A stretch of 19,925 nt of DNA from Thauera sp. (GCA_003446655.1 DMCZ01000216.1:12244-32168); one strand, 5' to 3'; positions 11,325 through 18,269 are shown, numbered from the stretch's first letter. The notes: generated by a model from the sequence alone, not told the origin. Translations and numbers: made by a program.

Positions 11325-11330
11325 CTCCTT
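11325..11330 (-). promoter_or_regulatory. Ribosome binding site deciding the dmpG start
   Basis: AAGGAG is read on the minus strand from 11330 to 11325. It leaves 6 nt to the ATG at 11318 and none to the ATG at 11324, so initiation at 11318 is favoured. Confidence 0.6.
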
Positions 11331-11344
11331 CGTTCGGTCGCCGC

Positions 11345-12268
11345 TCAGGCCACCATCGTGGCACGGTTGGATTCGAGTTTCAGGCGCCCGGCGAGGATCT
11401 CCTCGGCGAACATCTCGGCGGTGCGCGCGCCGGCCGCGGTCATGATGTCGAGGTTGCCGGCGTACTTGGGCAGGTAGTCGCCCAGACCTTCGACCTCCAG
11501 GAAGACGGACACGCGGTTGCCGTCGAACACCGGGCCATTGACCAGGCGGTAGCCGGGCACGTACTTCTGTACTTCCTTGATCATGGCGTGGATCGAGGCG
11601 GTGATCGCGGCCTGGTCGGGCGCGGTCTCGGTCAGGCAATGCACCGTGTCGCGCATGATCAGCGGCGGCTCGGCCGGGTTGAGGATGATGATGGCCTTGC
11701 CTTTCTTTGCGCCGCCGACCTTCTCGACCGCGCCGGCGGTGGTGCGGGTGAATTCGTCGATGTTCTTGCGCGTGCCGGGACCGGCGGACTTGCTCGAGAC
11801 GGTGGCGACGATCTCGCCGTAGGCCACCGGCTGCACGCGCGAGACCGCCGCGACCATCGGGATCGTGGCCTGGCCGCCGCAGGTGACCATGTTGACGTTC
11901 ATCTCGCCCTTGCCGACGTGCTCGACGAGGTTGACCGGCGGCACGCAGAACGGGCCGATTGCCGCGGGTGTGAGGTCGATCATCAGCACGCCGAGTTCGT
12001 TGAGCTTGCGGCTGTTCTCGGCATGGACGTAGGCCGAGGTGGCGTCGAAGGCGATCTGCACGCCGTCGGCCTTGACGTGCGGCAGCAGGCCGTCGACACC
12101 GTCAGCGGTGGTCTTGAGGCCGAGTTCGCGGGCGCGCGCCAGGCCTTCGGAGGTGGCGTCGATGCCGACCATCCACACCGGCTCGAGCACCGGGCTACGC
12201 TTCAACTTGTACAACAGGTCGGTGCCGATGTTGCCGGGGCCGATCAGAGCGCACTTGATCTTGTTCAT
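11345..12268 (-). CDS. dmpF: Acetaldehyde dehydrogenase (acylating)
   Basis: This 307-residue enzyme oxidises acetaldehyde with NAD+ and CoA to acetyl-CoA, the last step of the meta pathway, in complex with the aldolase DmpG. A Rossmann motif GPGNIG lies at about 10-15. The nucleophile is Cys130 in MVTCGGQATIPM. Further family stretches are SSKSAGPGTRKNIDEFT and NPAEPPLIMRDTV. Length matches the usual 307-316. The ATG at 12268 (MNKIKCALIG) is the family N-terminus and follows an AAGGAAGG ribosome binding site. It lies 127 bp after the GlcG/HbpS-type gene, with a hairpin in the gap, and 26 bp before dmpG. Confidence 0.95.
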   Translation of the reverse strand: MNKIKCALIGPGNIGTDLLYKLKRSPVLEPVWMVGIDATSEGLARARELGLKTTADGVDGLLPHVKADGVQIAFDATSAYVHAENSRKLNELGVLMIDLTPAAIGPFCVPPVNLVEHVGKGEMNVNMVTCGGQATIPMVAAVSRVQPVAYGEIVATVSSKSAGPGTRKNIDEFTRTTAGAVEKVGGAKKGKAIIILNPAEPPLIMRDTVHCLTETAPDQAAITASIHAMIKEVQKYVPGYRLVNGPVFDGNRVSVFLEVEGLGDYLPKYAGNLDIMTAAGARTAEMFAEEILAGRLKLESNRATMVA

Positions 12269-12370
12269 GCCTTCCTTCCTTTGGGGTTGAATCTTTCCAG
12301 GGAATGCAGGCCGCGCGGCGATCCGGGGAGAGGGAGGGAGACGGACCGCCGCACGACTGCAATCGACAGA

Positions 12371-12387
12371 CGCCCGGCATCCGGGCG
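12371..12387 (-). other. Intercistronic hairpin after the GlcG/HbpS-type gene
   Basis: CGCCCGG (12371-12377) and CCGGGCG (12381-12387) form a perfect 7-bp stem with a triloop, 8 nt after the stop codon. No T-run follows on the minus strand, so it is more likely a 3'-end protecting or attenuating structure than a full terminator, since dmpF lies downstream in the same direction. Confidence 0.5.
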
Positions 12388-12395
12388 CCAGGGAA

Positions 12396-12833
12396 TCAGT
12401 TCTCGACTGGGTCCGCACCGATCGCGCGCAGACCCGCCTGCGCGCAGATGCCGTCCTGTTCTTCCGAGGCACCCGATACGCCGATGCCACCGATCAGCTC
12501 GCCGCCGACGCGAATCGGGAGACCGCCACCAAACACGATCAATCGCGGCTGGGCGGAGAAGCCCAGCTTCATGCCTTCGTTGTTGGCGCAAACGTCCATC
12601 CACTTGCCCGTCGGGAAGCCGAAACCACCCGCCGTATAGGCCTTGTCGATTGCGATCGAGATAGACTGCGGAAACGCGCCAGGCATGCGCAGGAAGGCGA
12701 TCAGGTTGCCGCCCGCGTCCGCCACCGCGACGTTGATCCGTACGCCCAGCGACTCAGCTTCCCGGACAGCGGCCTCGACCGCAGCGTGGGCAGCTTCCCA
12801 GCTGACGGTTGCCTGAGGAACAGCAACTTTCAT
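12396..12833 (-). CDS. GlcG/HbpS family protein (DUF336)
   Basis: This 145-residue protein belongs to the GlcG/HbpS (DUF336) family. It has the conserved stretches VAVADAGGNLIAFLRMPGAF (about 36-55), AIDKAYTAGGF (61-71) and GGLPIRVGGELIGGIGVSGA (about 102-121). HbpS of Streptomyces binds haem and senses redox state, but most relatives in catabolic operons have no proven role; a chaperone, sensor or small-molecule binding role is open. No signal peptide is visible. The ATG at 12833 follows AGGAG with 8 nt spacing. It is the first gene of the dmpFGI unit, behind a good sigma-70 promoter next to a TCTCGAGA operator candidate, and divergent from the GntR gene. Confidence 0.85.
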   Translation of the reverse strand: MKVAVPQATVSWEAAHAAVEAAVREAESLGVRINVAVADAGGNLIAFLRMPGAFPQSISIAIDKAYTAGGFGFPTGKWMDVCANNEGMKLGFSAQPRLIVFGGGLPIRVGGELIGGIGVSGASEEQDGICAQAGLRAIGADPVEN

Positions 12834-12877
12834 GTCACGAACTCCTGTAATACGGCGCCGCTAACGGCGAGACCACG

Positions 12878-12906
12878 AAGTTAATCCAGCGGTTTATCGA
12901 CGTCAA
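12878..12906 (-). promoter_or_regulatory. Sigma-70 promoter of the GlcG-dmpFGI unit
   Basis: On the minus strand TTGACG (12906-12901) and TAACTT (12883-12878) are separated by exactly 17 bp, a good match to sigma-70 -35 and -10 elements. The first gene starts about 45 nt downstream of the -10. The TCTCGAGA operator candidate lies 7 bp upstream of the -35. Confidence 0.65.
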
Positions 12907-12913
12907 TCTTTTT

Positions 12914-12942
12914 TCTCGAGATTTTTAGATCGAGCGATTTTT
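12914..12942. promoter_or_regulatory. Candidate GntR operator, copy 2, with a second half-site
   Basis: TCTCGAGA (12914-12921) is followed by TTTTT, matching the right half of copy 1. A second, imperfect unit ATCGAGCGATTTTT (12929-12942) repeats the GAG-GATTTTT half-site on the same face, 15-17 bp further on. The site lies between the divergent GntR gene and the GlcG-dmpFGI unit and could control both. A TAGAAT hexamer at 12955-12960 may be the -10 of the GntR gene; its -35 is poor. Confidence 0.55.
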
Positions 12943-12994
12943 CCGTCGCTCAGCTAGAATTTCGCATCATAGTCCGACTGATCCGAACGCCATC

Positions 12995-13723
12995 ATGAGC
13001 GAAGTCGCCCTCACCCAGCCCCCCGAAGCCGTCGAACCTCGGACGCTCGTAGAGGGTGCGTACCAGCGTCTGCGGCGAGACATCATAGAGGGCGTTCATC
13101 CGCCTGGCGAAAAGCTGCGGGTCGAGCATCTCAAGGACCAGTACGATGTCGGCGCCGGAACCTTACGCGAAGCGCTCCTGTTACTGGTGACCGATGCGCT
13201 GGTCGTCGCACAGGGCCAGCGTGGCTTTCGCGTTGCGCCAATTTCACTTCAGGATTTCGAGGACATCACCCGGACCCGGATCCTGCTTGAAACCGAAGCG
13301 CTTCGGCAGTCGATTGCACTCGGGGGCGAGGACTGGGAAGCCAGTGTGGTGGCGGCCTTTCACCGCTTGTCCCGTGCCGAGCAAAAGCTCGGCGACAGCG
13401 AGGACTACGCGCAAGCCGCCAGCGATGACTGGGAAAAGCGCAATCGCAGTTTTCACGATGCGCTGATCTCCGCCAGCCCCTCACGCTGGATCCGCCACTT
13501 TCAGAACATCCTGTACCAACAATCCGAGCGCTACCGGCGCATCAGCCTTTTCCGCAAGCCGGTGCCCCGCGATGTCCATGCAGAGCACCTCGCGCTCTTC
13601 AACGCGACGCTTGCCCGGGACACGAGTCGCGCCACAGCGATCCTGACCGAGCACATCCTGCGCACACTCGAATCCGTCCGGCACATGCCGGCAGACTTTT
13701 TCTCCACGCGTAGCAAACGCTGA
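12995..13723 (+). CDS. GntR family (FCD/FadR-type) transcriptional regulator
   Basis: This 242-residue protein has an N-terminal winged helix-turn-helix (about 17-82; recognition part around GAGTLREALLLL) and a C-terminal all-helical FCD domain (about 88-230). Likely FCD metal ligands are His154, His198 and His220; the position usually Asp appears as Asn150 (NRSFH). FCD domains bind small acids or metal and change DNA affinity. Comamonas testosteroni has a GntR-type repressor of phenol genes (AphS), which makes a repressor of these operons a reasonable role, though orthology was not tested. The gene is divergent from the GlcG-dmpFGI unit and convergent with dmpB. The intergenic region holds a palindrome that recurs before the other catabolic units, suggesting autoregulation and a local regulon. 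No clear ribosome binding site precedes the ATG. Confidence 0.88.
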   Translation: MSEVALTQPPEAVEPRTLVEGAYQRLRRDIIEGVHPPGEKLRVEHLKDQYDVGAGTLREALLLLVTDALVVAQGQRGFRVAPISLQDFEDITRTRILLETEALRQSIALGGEDWEASVVAAFHRLSRAEQKLGDSEDYAQAASDDWEKRNRSFHDALISASPSRWIRHFQNILYQQSERYRRISLFRKPVPRDVHAEHLALFNATLARDTSRATAILTEHILRTLESVRHMPADFFSTRSKR

Positions 13724-13739
13724 CATCCCGCAAAACTGC

Positions 13740-13801
13740 AGCAACCCGCGCCTGCCGCCCTCCCCCCGATCCGGAAGGGGGCAGGCACGAGCCGAGTTGC
13801 T
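13740..13801. terminator. Stem-loop between convergent gntR-type gene and dmpB
   Basis: GCCTGCC (13750-13756) pairs with GGCAGGC (13780-13786), and outer arms AGCAAC (13740-13745) and GTTGCT (13796-13801) can extend the structure. It fills the gap between two converging genes; the outer arm touches the dmpB stop codon. T-runs are lacking directly after the stem, so efficiency is uncertain, but the position fits a bidirectional terminator. Confidence 0.5.
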
Positions 13802-14730
13802 CAGGAGACAACCGTCAGGAAGCGCTCGTTCAGCTTGCGATCGTGGTAGAAGATCCCGGCGCCGACCTCGTCCCAGGTCCACTTCACCGACTTGTAGTCA
13901 GGATAGGTGTCATACCCGCCACAGAACGTCTCGAAGCGGTTGCCGGACGGGTCGAAGGCGTAGATCGTCGTACCGCGGGTGATGCCATGGCGGGTTGGGC
14001 CGATGTCGATCGAAATGCGATTCATCGACATGATGTCGGCCGCGCGCAGCACCTTCTCCCAGCTGTCGAGCTTGAACGAGATATGGTGCAGCTTGCCCGG
14101 CTCAGGGTGACGCACGAAGGCGATGTCGTGGGCCTTGGTCGAGCACGACAGCCAGATCGCCAGGTCAGTCTTGCCGTCTTCCATGACCACGTGCTCGACG
14201 AGGTAGAAGCCGAGCACCTTTTCGAAAATCTCCTGCACCTTCTCGATGTCCGGGCCATACAGCAGGCAGTGGTCCATGCGCGTGGGCGCGATGCCGCGCT
14301 CGGCGTCGGGGACCCACGGATCCGGGTTCACATACGATTGCCCGTTGCCGACGTCGGTCTTCTCGGCATAGAGCTCGATCAGATGGCCCGAGGGGATCTC
14401 GAATCGCACGCGCTCGCCCGTCTCGAGCATCTCACCGGCAGGAATGCGCTCGGTCTTCAGACCGAAGGCCTTGAGGTCGCCATCGAGCTTCTCGAGCGTG
14501 GCCTTGTCGGCCACCTTGAAGGCGAAGAAGTCGACGCCCGCGGTGTCGGCCTGGCGGATCAGCACGCTGTTATGCTCACGCTCGTCCCAGGCCTTGAAAT
14601 AGACCCGGCCTTGAGCATCGCGACCCGTCTCGACCAGGCCAAGCACGTCCTTGTAAAAATGGATTCCCTCTTCGAGGTCCAGAACGCGCAGCGAAATGTG
14701 TCCCGGACGCAGTACGCCAGTCATTGCCAT
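13801..14730 (-). CDS. dmpB: Catechol 2,3-dioxygenase
   Basis: This 309-residue extradiol dioxygenase opens catechol between C2 and C3 to give yellow 2-hydroxymuconic semialdehyde, using Fe(II) and O2. Two vicinal-oxygen-chelate domains are present. The Fe ligands are His154 in MDHCLLYG, one of His215/His216 in KLHHISF, and Glu267 in NRFETFCGGY. Length and the N-terminal RPGHISLRVLDLEEG match the XylE/DmpB (I.2.A) type. The ATG at 14730 has GGAGGAG 6 nt upstream and is preferred to the ATG two codons later. It lies 133 bp after dmpP without the dmpQ/xylT ferredoxin gene often found there. The gap holds an FNR-type box and a copy of the operator candidate, so dmpB may also have its own promoter. 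Confidence 0.97.
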   Translation of the reverse strand: MAMTGVLRPGHISLRVLDLEEGIHFYKDVLGLVETGRDAQGRVYFKAWDEREHNSVLIRQADTAGVDFFAFKVADKATLEKLDGDLKAFGLKTERIPAGEMLETGERVRFEIPSGHLIELYAEKTDVGNGQSYVNPDPWVPDAERGIAPTRMDHCLLYGPDIEKVQEIFEKVLGFYLVEHVVMEDGKTDLAIWLSCSTKAHDIAFVRHPEPGKLHHISFKLDSWEKVLRAADIMSMNRISIDIGPTRHGITRGTTIYAFDPSGNRFETFCGGYDTYPDYKSVKWTWDEVGAGIFYHDRKLNERFLTVVS

Positions 14731-14808
14731 GTGATGCTCCTCCTGCAGAACCCGGCCGGTATGTTCCGGTTCGGGTAGGTTGAAAGTGGGAATGCGTGAA
14801 GCGCTCAA

Positions 14809-14814
14809 ATTCTA
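14809..14814 (-). promoter_or_regulatory. Candidate -10 element for dmpB
   Basis: TAGAAT is read on the minus strand from 14814 to 14809, about 78 nt upstream of dmpB. At 17 bp spacing the -35 position is poor (GATCTG), so an activator would be needed. The FNR-type box is centred about 58 bp upstream of the implied start site. Confidence 0.3.
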
Positions 14815-14838
14815 TCGAGACTGCCCGCCCCCAGATCG

Positions 14839-14852
14839 AAATCTCGATATTT
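14839..14852. promoter_or_regulatory. Candidate GntR operator, copy 3 (upstream of dmpB)
   Basis: AAATCTCGATATTT has the same dyad as copy 1 with one mismatched position (GAT in place of GAG). It lies about 109 bp upstream of dmpB and beside the FNR-type box. Confidence 0.45.
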
Positions 14853-14853
14853 G

Positions 14854-14867
14854 TTGATAAAAATCAA
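14854..14867. promoter_or_regulatory. Perfect FNR/ANR-type box at the dmpP-dmpB junction
   Basis: TTGATAAAAATCAA matches the FNR/ANR consensus TTGAT-N4-ATCAA exactly. It overlaps the dmpP stop codon (TGA at 14866-14864) and ends 1 bp from operator copy 3. FNR-type regulators act under low oxygen; the next enzyme, catechol 2,3-dioxygenase, needs oxygen. Binding is inferred from the consensus only. Confidence 0.5.
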
Positions 14868-15919
14868 ATTTTCTTGAAGAGCGGACTCCGGACCTGCTGG
14901 ACATCAGCCGCCGAGAAGAACTTTTCCATGTAGATGTCACGCTCGAAAAGCCGTCCCTGCATCAACGCAGTGATGCAGGCGTCGATCATCAACGGCGGTC
15001 CGCACAGATAGGCCTTGTGACCGCGGAAATCGTTGTCAAAGTGAGCCTTGGCTGCGTCGTGCACAAAGCCGCGGAATCCGCTCCAGTCCGAATCTGCCGG
15101 CTCATCCGACAGCGCAGGGACATAGCTGAAGTTGGGATGCTTGGCGGCCAGGGCCAGGAACTCATCGTGGTAATAGAGCTCTGCGCGTGTGCGCTGACCA
15201 TACACGAGGGTCATCGGTCGCGTATCGCCGGCCTCGAGCAGATCGAGGATCATCGAGCGCGGGCTGGACAGGCCTGAACCACCCGCCATGAAAAGGAGCG
15301 ACTCGGGCGCCGACTTGCGCACGAAGAAGCGCCCATAGGGGCCCGACAGGCGCACACGGTCGCCGACCTTGAGCTTCTCGTGCACCCAGGTCGTACCCCG
15401 GCCACCCGGCACGATGCGGATGTTGAGCTCGACCTCGCGCCCGGTCGACGGCGGATTGGCGAGCGAGAACGCACGGCTGTATTCGCCGCCCTCGAGGAAG
15501 AAATTGACGTACTGGCCGGCCTGGAAGTGCATCGGCTCGTCGGTCTCGATGAAGACGCCCTTGATGGTCGGGGTCAGGTTCTCGATGCGGGTCACCGTGC
15601 CGGGGAAGTCGCGCACCGGAATGGACTCGGCGTCGGGATCTTCCTCGATCTCGGCCTCGATGGTGACGTCGCTCTCCAGGCGCGCACAACAGGCGAGGGT
15701 CTTGCCTTCGTCGCGCTCGAAATCCATCAGCGCAAAAGTCGAGGCCTCACCGTGATCGACCTCGCCGTCAATGACCTGCACCTTGCAGGTTGCGCACAGG
15801 CCGTGGCAGCAGGCGTGCGGCAGCCAGATGCCGGCGCGAAGCGCAGCGTCGAGGATGGTCTGGTCGTCTTCGACCTCGATGGTCTGGCCGATGGGTTCAA
15901 TGGTCAGCTCGTAGCTCAT
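14864..15919 (-). CDS. dmpP: Phenol hydroxylase reductase component
   Basis: This 351-residue protein passes electrons from NADH through FAD and a [2Fe-2S] centre to the diiron oxygenase DmpN. The N-terminal plant-type ferredoxin domain has cysteines 37, 42, 45 and 77 (C-x4-C-x2-C-x31-C). The FAD-binding stretch SRAFSLA is at about 148-154, the NAD-binding GGSGLSSP at 213-220, and the C-terminal CGPP motif follows. Length is normal for DmpP. The ATG at 15919 has a weak ribosome binding site (GGAAA). It follows dmpO after 73 bp, a gap that contains a strong hairpin. The stop codon is embedded in an FNR-type box. Confidence 0.96.
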   Translation of the reverse strand: MSYELTIEPIGQTIEVEDDQTILDAALRAGIWLPHACCHGLCATCKVQVIDGEVDHGEASTFALMDFERDEGKTLACCARLESDVTIEAEIEEDPDAESIPVRDFPGTVTRIENLTPTIKGVFIETDEPMHFQAGQYVNFFLEGGEYSRAFSLANPPSTGREVELNIRIVPGGRGTTWVHEKLKVGDRVRLSGPYGRFFVRKSAPESLLFMAGGSGLSSPRSMILDLLEAGDTRPMTLVYGQRTRAELYYHDEFLALAAKHPNFSYVPALSDEPADSDWSGFRGFVHDAAKAHFDNDFRGHKAYLCGPPLMIDACITALMQGRLFERDIYMEKFFSAADVQQVRSPLFKKI

Positions 15920-15955
15920 CGTTGGTTTCCGTGTCTCGGTTGGGGTGGGCGAGGA

Positions 15956-15982
15956 CGCGGCGCGCGAATGTCGTGCGCCGCG
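15956..15982 (-). other. Strong intercistronic hairpin between dmpO and dmpP
   Basis: CGCGGCGC (15956-15963) and GCGCCGCG (15975-15982) form a perfect 8-bp stem; CGA (15965-15967) and TCG (15971-15973) can pair inside it. It starts 10 nt after the dmpO stop and no T-run follows, so it is more likely an mRNA stability or differential expression element than a terminator. Confidence 0.55.
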
Positions 15983-15992
15983 GTTCGCTCAA

Positions 15993-16352
15993 TCAGTTGC
16001 AGGTGCCGTTGATGCCGTTCAGGCCAGGGGTGCGGAAACGGATTACGTCCTTGTGCTTGAGCCCGTTCTCGGCCAGTGACTTGTCGAAGTCGAGCGCAAC
16101 CGGCTTGCCCGACTTCAACCACTCGACTTTTGCCCAGTCGATCTGGGCAAAATCGGGGTGATAGCCGAAGGCGGCCTGCATCGGTCCAGCCACCACGTCG
16201 CCGAAACGCATTGTCGGCGGGAATGGAAAGCAGAACGGGGAGCAGAACAGCAGGTGGTCTTCCCAGCCGATGTAGAGCAGTTGGGCGCCGTGGAACTTGT
16301 CCTGCGAGTCGGCAGGGGCGAATTCATATTTCGAGATTGCGGCAACAGCCAT
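15993..16352 (-). CDS. dmpO: Phenol hydroxylase gamma subunit
   Basis: This 119-residue protein is the small subunit of the (alpha-beta-gamma)2 phenol hydroxylase oxygenase. The length equals that of DmpO. Recognisable stretches are KYEFAPADSQDKFHGAQLLYIGWEDHLLF near the N-terminus, given here as separate blocks KYEFAPAD, FHGAQLLYIGWEDHL, then PFPPTMRFGDVV, ALDFDKSLAENGLKHKDVIRF (blocks ALDFDKSL and KHKDVIRF) near the C-terminus. It has no catalytic centre of its own and stabilises the complex. The ATG at 16352 is supported by AAGGAG with 8 nt spacing; the open frame upstream lacks such a site. It follows dmpN after 62 bp with a hairpin in between. Confidence 0.94.
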   Translation of the reverse strand: MAVAAISKYEFAPADSQDKFHGAQLLYIGWEDHLLFCSPFCFPFPPTMRFGDVVAGPMQAAFGYHPDFAQIDWAKVEWLKSGKPVALDFDKSLAENGLKHKDVIRFRTPGLNGINGTCN

Positions 16353-16379
16353 GTCTTGTCTCCTTGCTAGCGCTTGGTC

Positions 16380-16405
16380 GCTGCGGGCGCCGTGGCGCCC
16401 GCAGC
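16380..16405 (-). other. Strong intercistronic hairpin between dmpN and dmpO
   Basis: GCTGCGGGCGC (16380-16390) and GCGCCCGCAGC (16395-16405) form a perfect 11-bp stem with a 4-nt loop, 9 nt after the dmpN stop codon. There is no T-run after it. It is probably a 3'-protecting element that raises dmpN message relative to dmpO and dmpP, or an attenuator. Confidence 0.6.
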
Positions 16406-16414
16406 CGGTCGCGG

Positions 16415-17968
16415 TCAGATGTTCTTGGTTGCCTGCCCGCGCCACTCGTCGAAGTTCTTCTTGTCCTCCGAGATGTCGAAGTCAAGGTTGTCGCGACCGT
16501 TCTCGAAGTTGTAGTACTTCAGCACGGCGGCGAGCGGGTCGAAGCCTTCGGCGGTCGGGTCGGTCCCCTCAGGGAAGCAGTTGCCCTGATAGATCTGATG
16601 CACCGGCAGCCAGGCCTGGACGTACTTCTCCGGCTCGTGCTCGAAGATCTCCTTACAGTGATCCGAGCAGAAGTGGTACTTCTCGGCCTTGTAGTCGACC
16701 TCGCGGTAGCAGATCTTGGTCGGATCGCCCGGCTCGGTGAACACCAGCGGGATCTGGCAGGTCTGGCACAGCATGGGCAGCGTCTTGTTGTAGAACCGGT
16801 TGCCCTTGGCCGCCTGCTCGCGCCAGAACTCGTAGCGCGGACGGTATTGCTTATCGAAGCTCTCCGGGTACTTGCTCGACAGCCAGGCCATCTCGTCCTC
16901 GTCCGGCATCCAGGTGTGGAAGTTGGCGGCGGCGGCGTAGTTATAGAAGGTGCTCCACGCCTGGTGCGACAGATGGTCCTTCTCGAGCGCGATCTGCTCG
17001 GCGCACTTGGGCATGGTGATGCCGTAGCGGGCGAGGTCCTTGAACAGCGCACCGCCGTTCTCCTCGAAGTACACCTCCCAGGCTTCCTTCCAGCTCATCG
17101 TGCGCTTGGGCAGCATATAGTCCATCATCATCGCGACCAGGGTCAGCACGCGGTAGCCGCGCCAGGTCCACTTGTCGATCCAGCGCTGAACGATGGGCAC
17201 GTTGGCCGGGTCCTGCTCGAGGATGAACTTGATTACCTCCAGGCCCAGCGTCATGTGGCGTGCTTCGTCGGACTGGGCCGAGAAGCCGAAGGTCATCGTG
17301 CCCATGTCGCCGTTGTAGGCCGCGCCCGAGACGAAGGGCACGAACAGCAGGTTGGTGAGCACGTACTCGAACGAGAAGCCGATCGAGACCATGAACTCGA
17401 ACGGGCCAGCAGTGATGGCGTCGTCGAAGAAGGACTTCGGCACCGACAGGAACCACACGCGGTCATGCATGTGATGGAAGTCGTGCATGCCGTTGTAGTA
17501 CTTGTTGTAGTTCGAGATCGAGTGCACCTGGGTCTGGGCGTGACGGATCTCGTCGAGCGACTGCATCAGGCAGGCGACGCGCGGCCCCGGGCCGGGGAAG
17601 GCACGACCGGCATGGGCGAAGCCACGGTGGGCAACGTACTCGAGCGGGCTGATGCCGCTGATGAAGAGCTTGACGGTGTTGATGTAGCGCGCGTCGGTGA
17701 CGTTGAGGTGGCCGTTGTTCTGGTTGAAGGCGTCGATGATCGCGTAAAGCTTGCGCTCCTTCTCGGCCTGGTACTTCCAGTAGGCATCCATGGTCAGGCG
17801 GAACGGGTCCTCCCACTTGTCCCAGTCGTGGATCTTGATCCCCTCGTAGGCGATGCACGGGTAGATGTCTTCCATCTTCTGGTACGACGGGGTCCAGTCC
17901 AGACCGCGCGTCATCACGGCATAGCGCTCTTTCAGGCCGAGCTTCTTCTTCGCAACTTGCATGTCCAT
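16415..17968 (-). CDS. dmpN: Phenol hydroxylase alpha (diiron oxygenase) subunit
   Basis: This 517-residue protein is the catalytic subunit of the soluble diiron phenol hydroxylase, which inserts one oxygen atom of O2 into phenol to give catechol. Carboxylate-bridged diiron ligands fit Glu110 (SPLEY), Glu140 and His143 (DEIRH), Glu201 (SFEYV), Glu235 and His238 (DEARH); their spacing agrees with the family. A C-terminal region has CQTC (about 407-410) and CSDHC, as in the YHS/zinc-type end of DmpN. Length is normal. The ATG at 17968 (MDMQVAKKK) has GAGGAG 8 nt upstream. It lies 20 bp after dmpM and 62 bp before dmpO. Confidence 0.98.
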   Translation of the reverse strand: MDMQVAKKKLGLKERYAVMTRGLDWTPSYQKMEDIYPCIAYEGIKIHDWDKWEDPFRLTMDAYWKYQAEKERKLYAIIDAFNQNNGHLNVTDARYINTVKLFISGISPLEYVAHRGFAHAGRAFPGPGPRVACLMQSLDEIRHAQTQVHSISNYNKYYNGMHDFHHMHDRVWFLSVPKSFFDDAITAGPFEFMVSIGFSFEYVLTNLLFVPFVSGAAYNGDMGTMTFGFSAQSDEARHMTLGLEVIKFILEQDPANVPIVQRWIDKWTWRGYRVLTLVAMMMDYMLPKRTMSWKEAWEVYFEENGGALFKDLARYGITMPKCAEQIALEKDHLSHQAWSTFYNYAAAANFHTWMPDEDEMAWLSSKYPESFDKQYRPRYEFWREQAAKGNRFYNKTLPMLCQTCQIPLVFTEPGDPTKICYREVDYKAEKYHFCSDHCKEIFEHEPEKYVQAWLPVHQIYQGNCFPEGTDPTAEGFDPLAAVLKYYNFENGRDNLDFDISEDKKNFDEWRGQATKNI

Positions 17969-17988
17969 TTTCGTGTCTCCTCGGGGGC

Positions 17989-18258
17989 TCAGGATTTCCA
18001 GAACAGGGTGATTTCGTCGTCGGTCTGATCGAGGTTGCCCGACATGGTGATCATGTTGACCTGCAACTCCTGCAGATCGTAGTCGCGGCCAATGAGCTCC
18101 TCGATCGTCTCACGGCGCACGACGAGGCGGCCGTCGGCGTTGATCTTCACCATCGCGGGCTGCTCATCCACGACCGCCGAGGGGTTGTCCTGCAGGATCG
18201 CCTCGATGATGGGGCGAGTGTCTTCGTTGGTTTGCAGCGCTAGAAATACGGTCGACAT
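17989..18258 (-). CDS. dmpM: Phenol hydroxylase coupling/effector protein
   Basis: This 89-residue protein has no cofactor and belongs to the MmoB/DmpM family of regulatory components. These bind the oxygenase and are needed for efficient turnover and coupling of NADH use to hydroxylation. Family stretches are VFLALQTNEDTRPIIEA near the start (about 4-20), VKINADGRLVVRRETIEE in the middle (about 37-54) and DLQELQVNMITMSGN (about 61-75). Length matches DmpM. The start has GGAG 5 nt upstream. It lies 11 bp after dmpL and 20 bp before dmpN. Confidence 0.95.
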   Translation of the reverse strand: MSTVFLALQTNEDTRPIIEAILQDNPSAVVDEQPAMVKINADGRLVVRRETIEELIGRDYDLQELQVNMITMSGNLDQTDDEITLFWKS

Positions 18259-18269
18259 GGAAACTCCGC

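Noticed and set aside
10191..11477. Long plus-strand frame opposite dmpG
   Set aside because: Antisense shadow; dmpG on the minus strand has full motifs.
14400..14500. CTCGAG occurrences within dmpB
   Set aside because: They are coding Leu-Glu codon pairs in GC-rich context without flanking AT arms or full symmetry.
16329..16338. TTTCGAGATT resembling the operator core
   Set aside because: It lies inside the dmpO coding region, lacks the full TCTCGAGA dyad and has no AT-rich arms.
16076..18028. 650-codon plus-strand frame opposite dmpN and dmpO
   Set aside because: Antisense shadow of dmpN, where all catalytic residues are seen on the minus strand.
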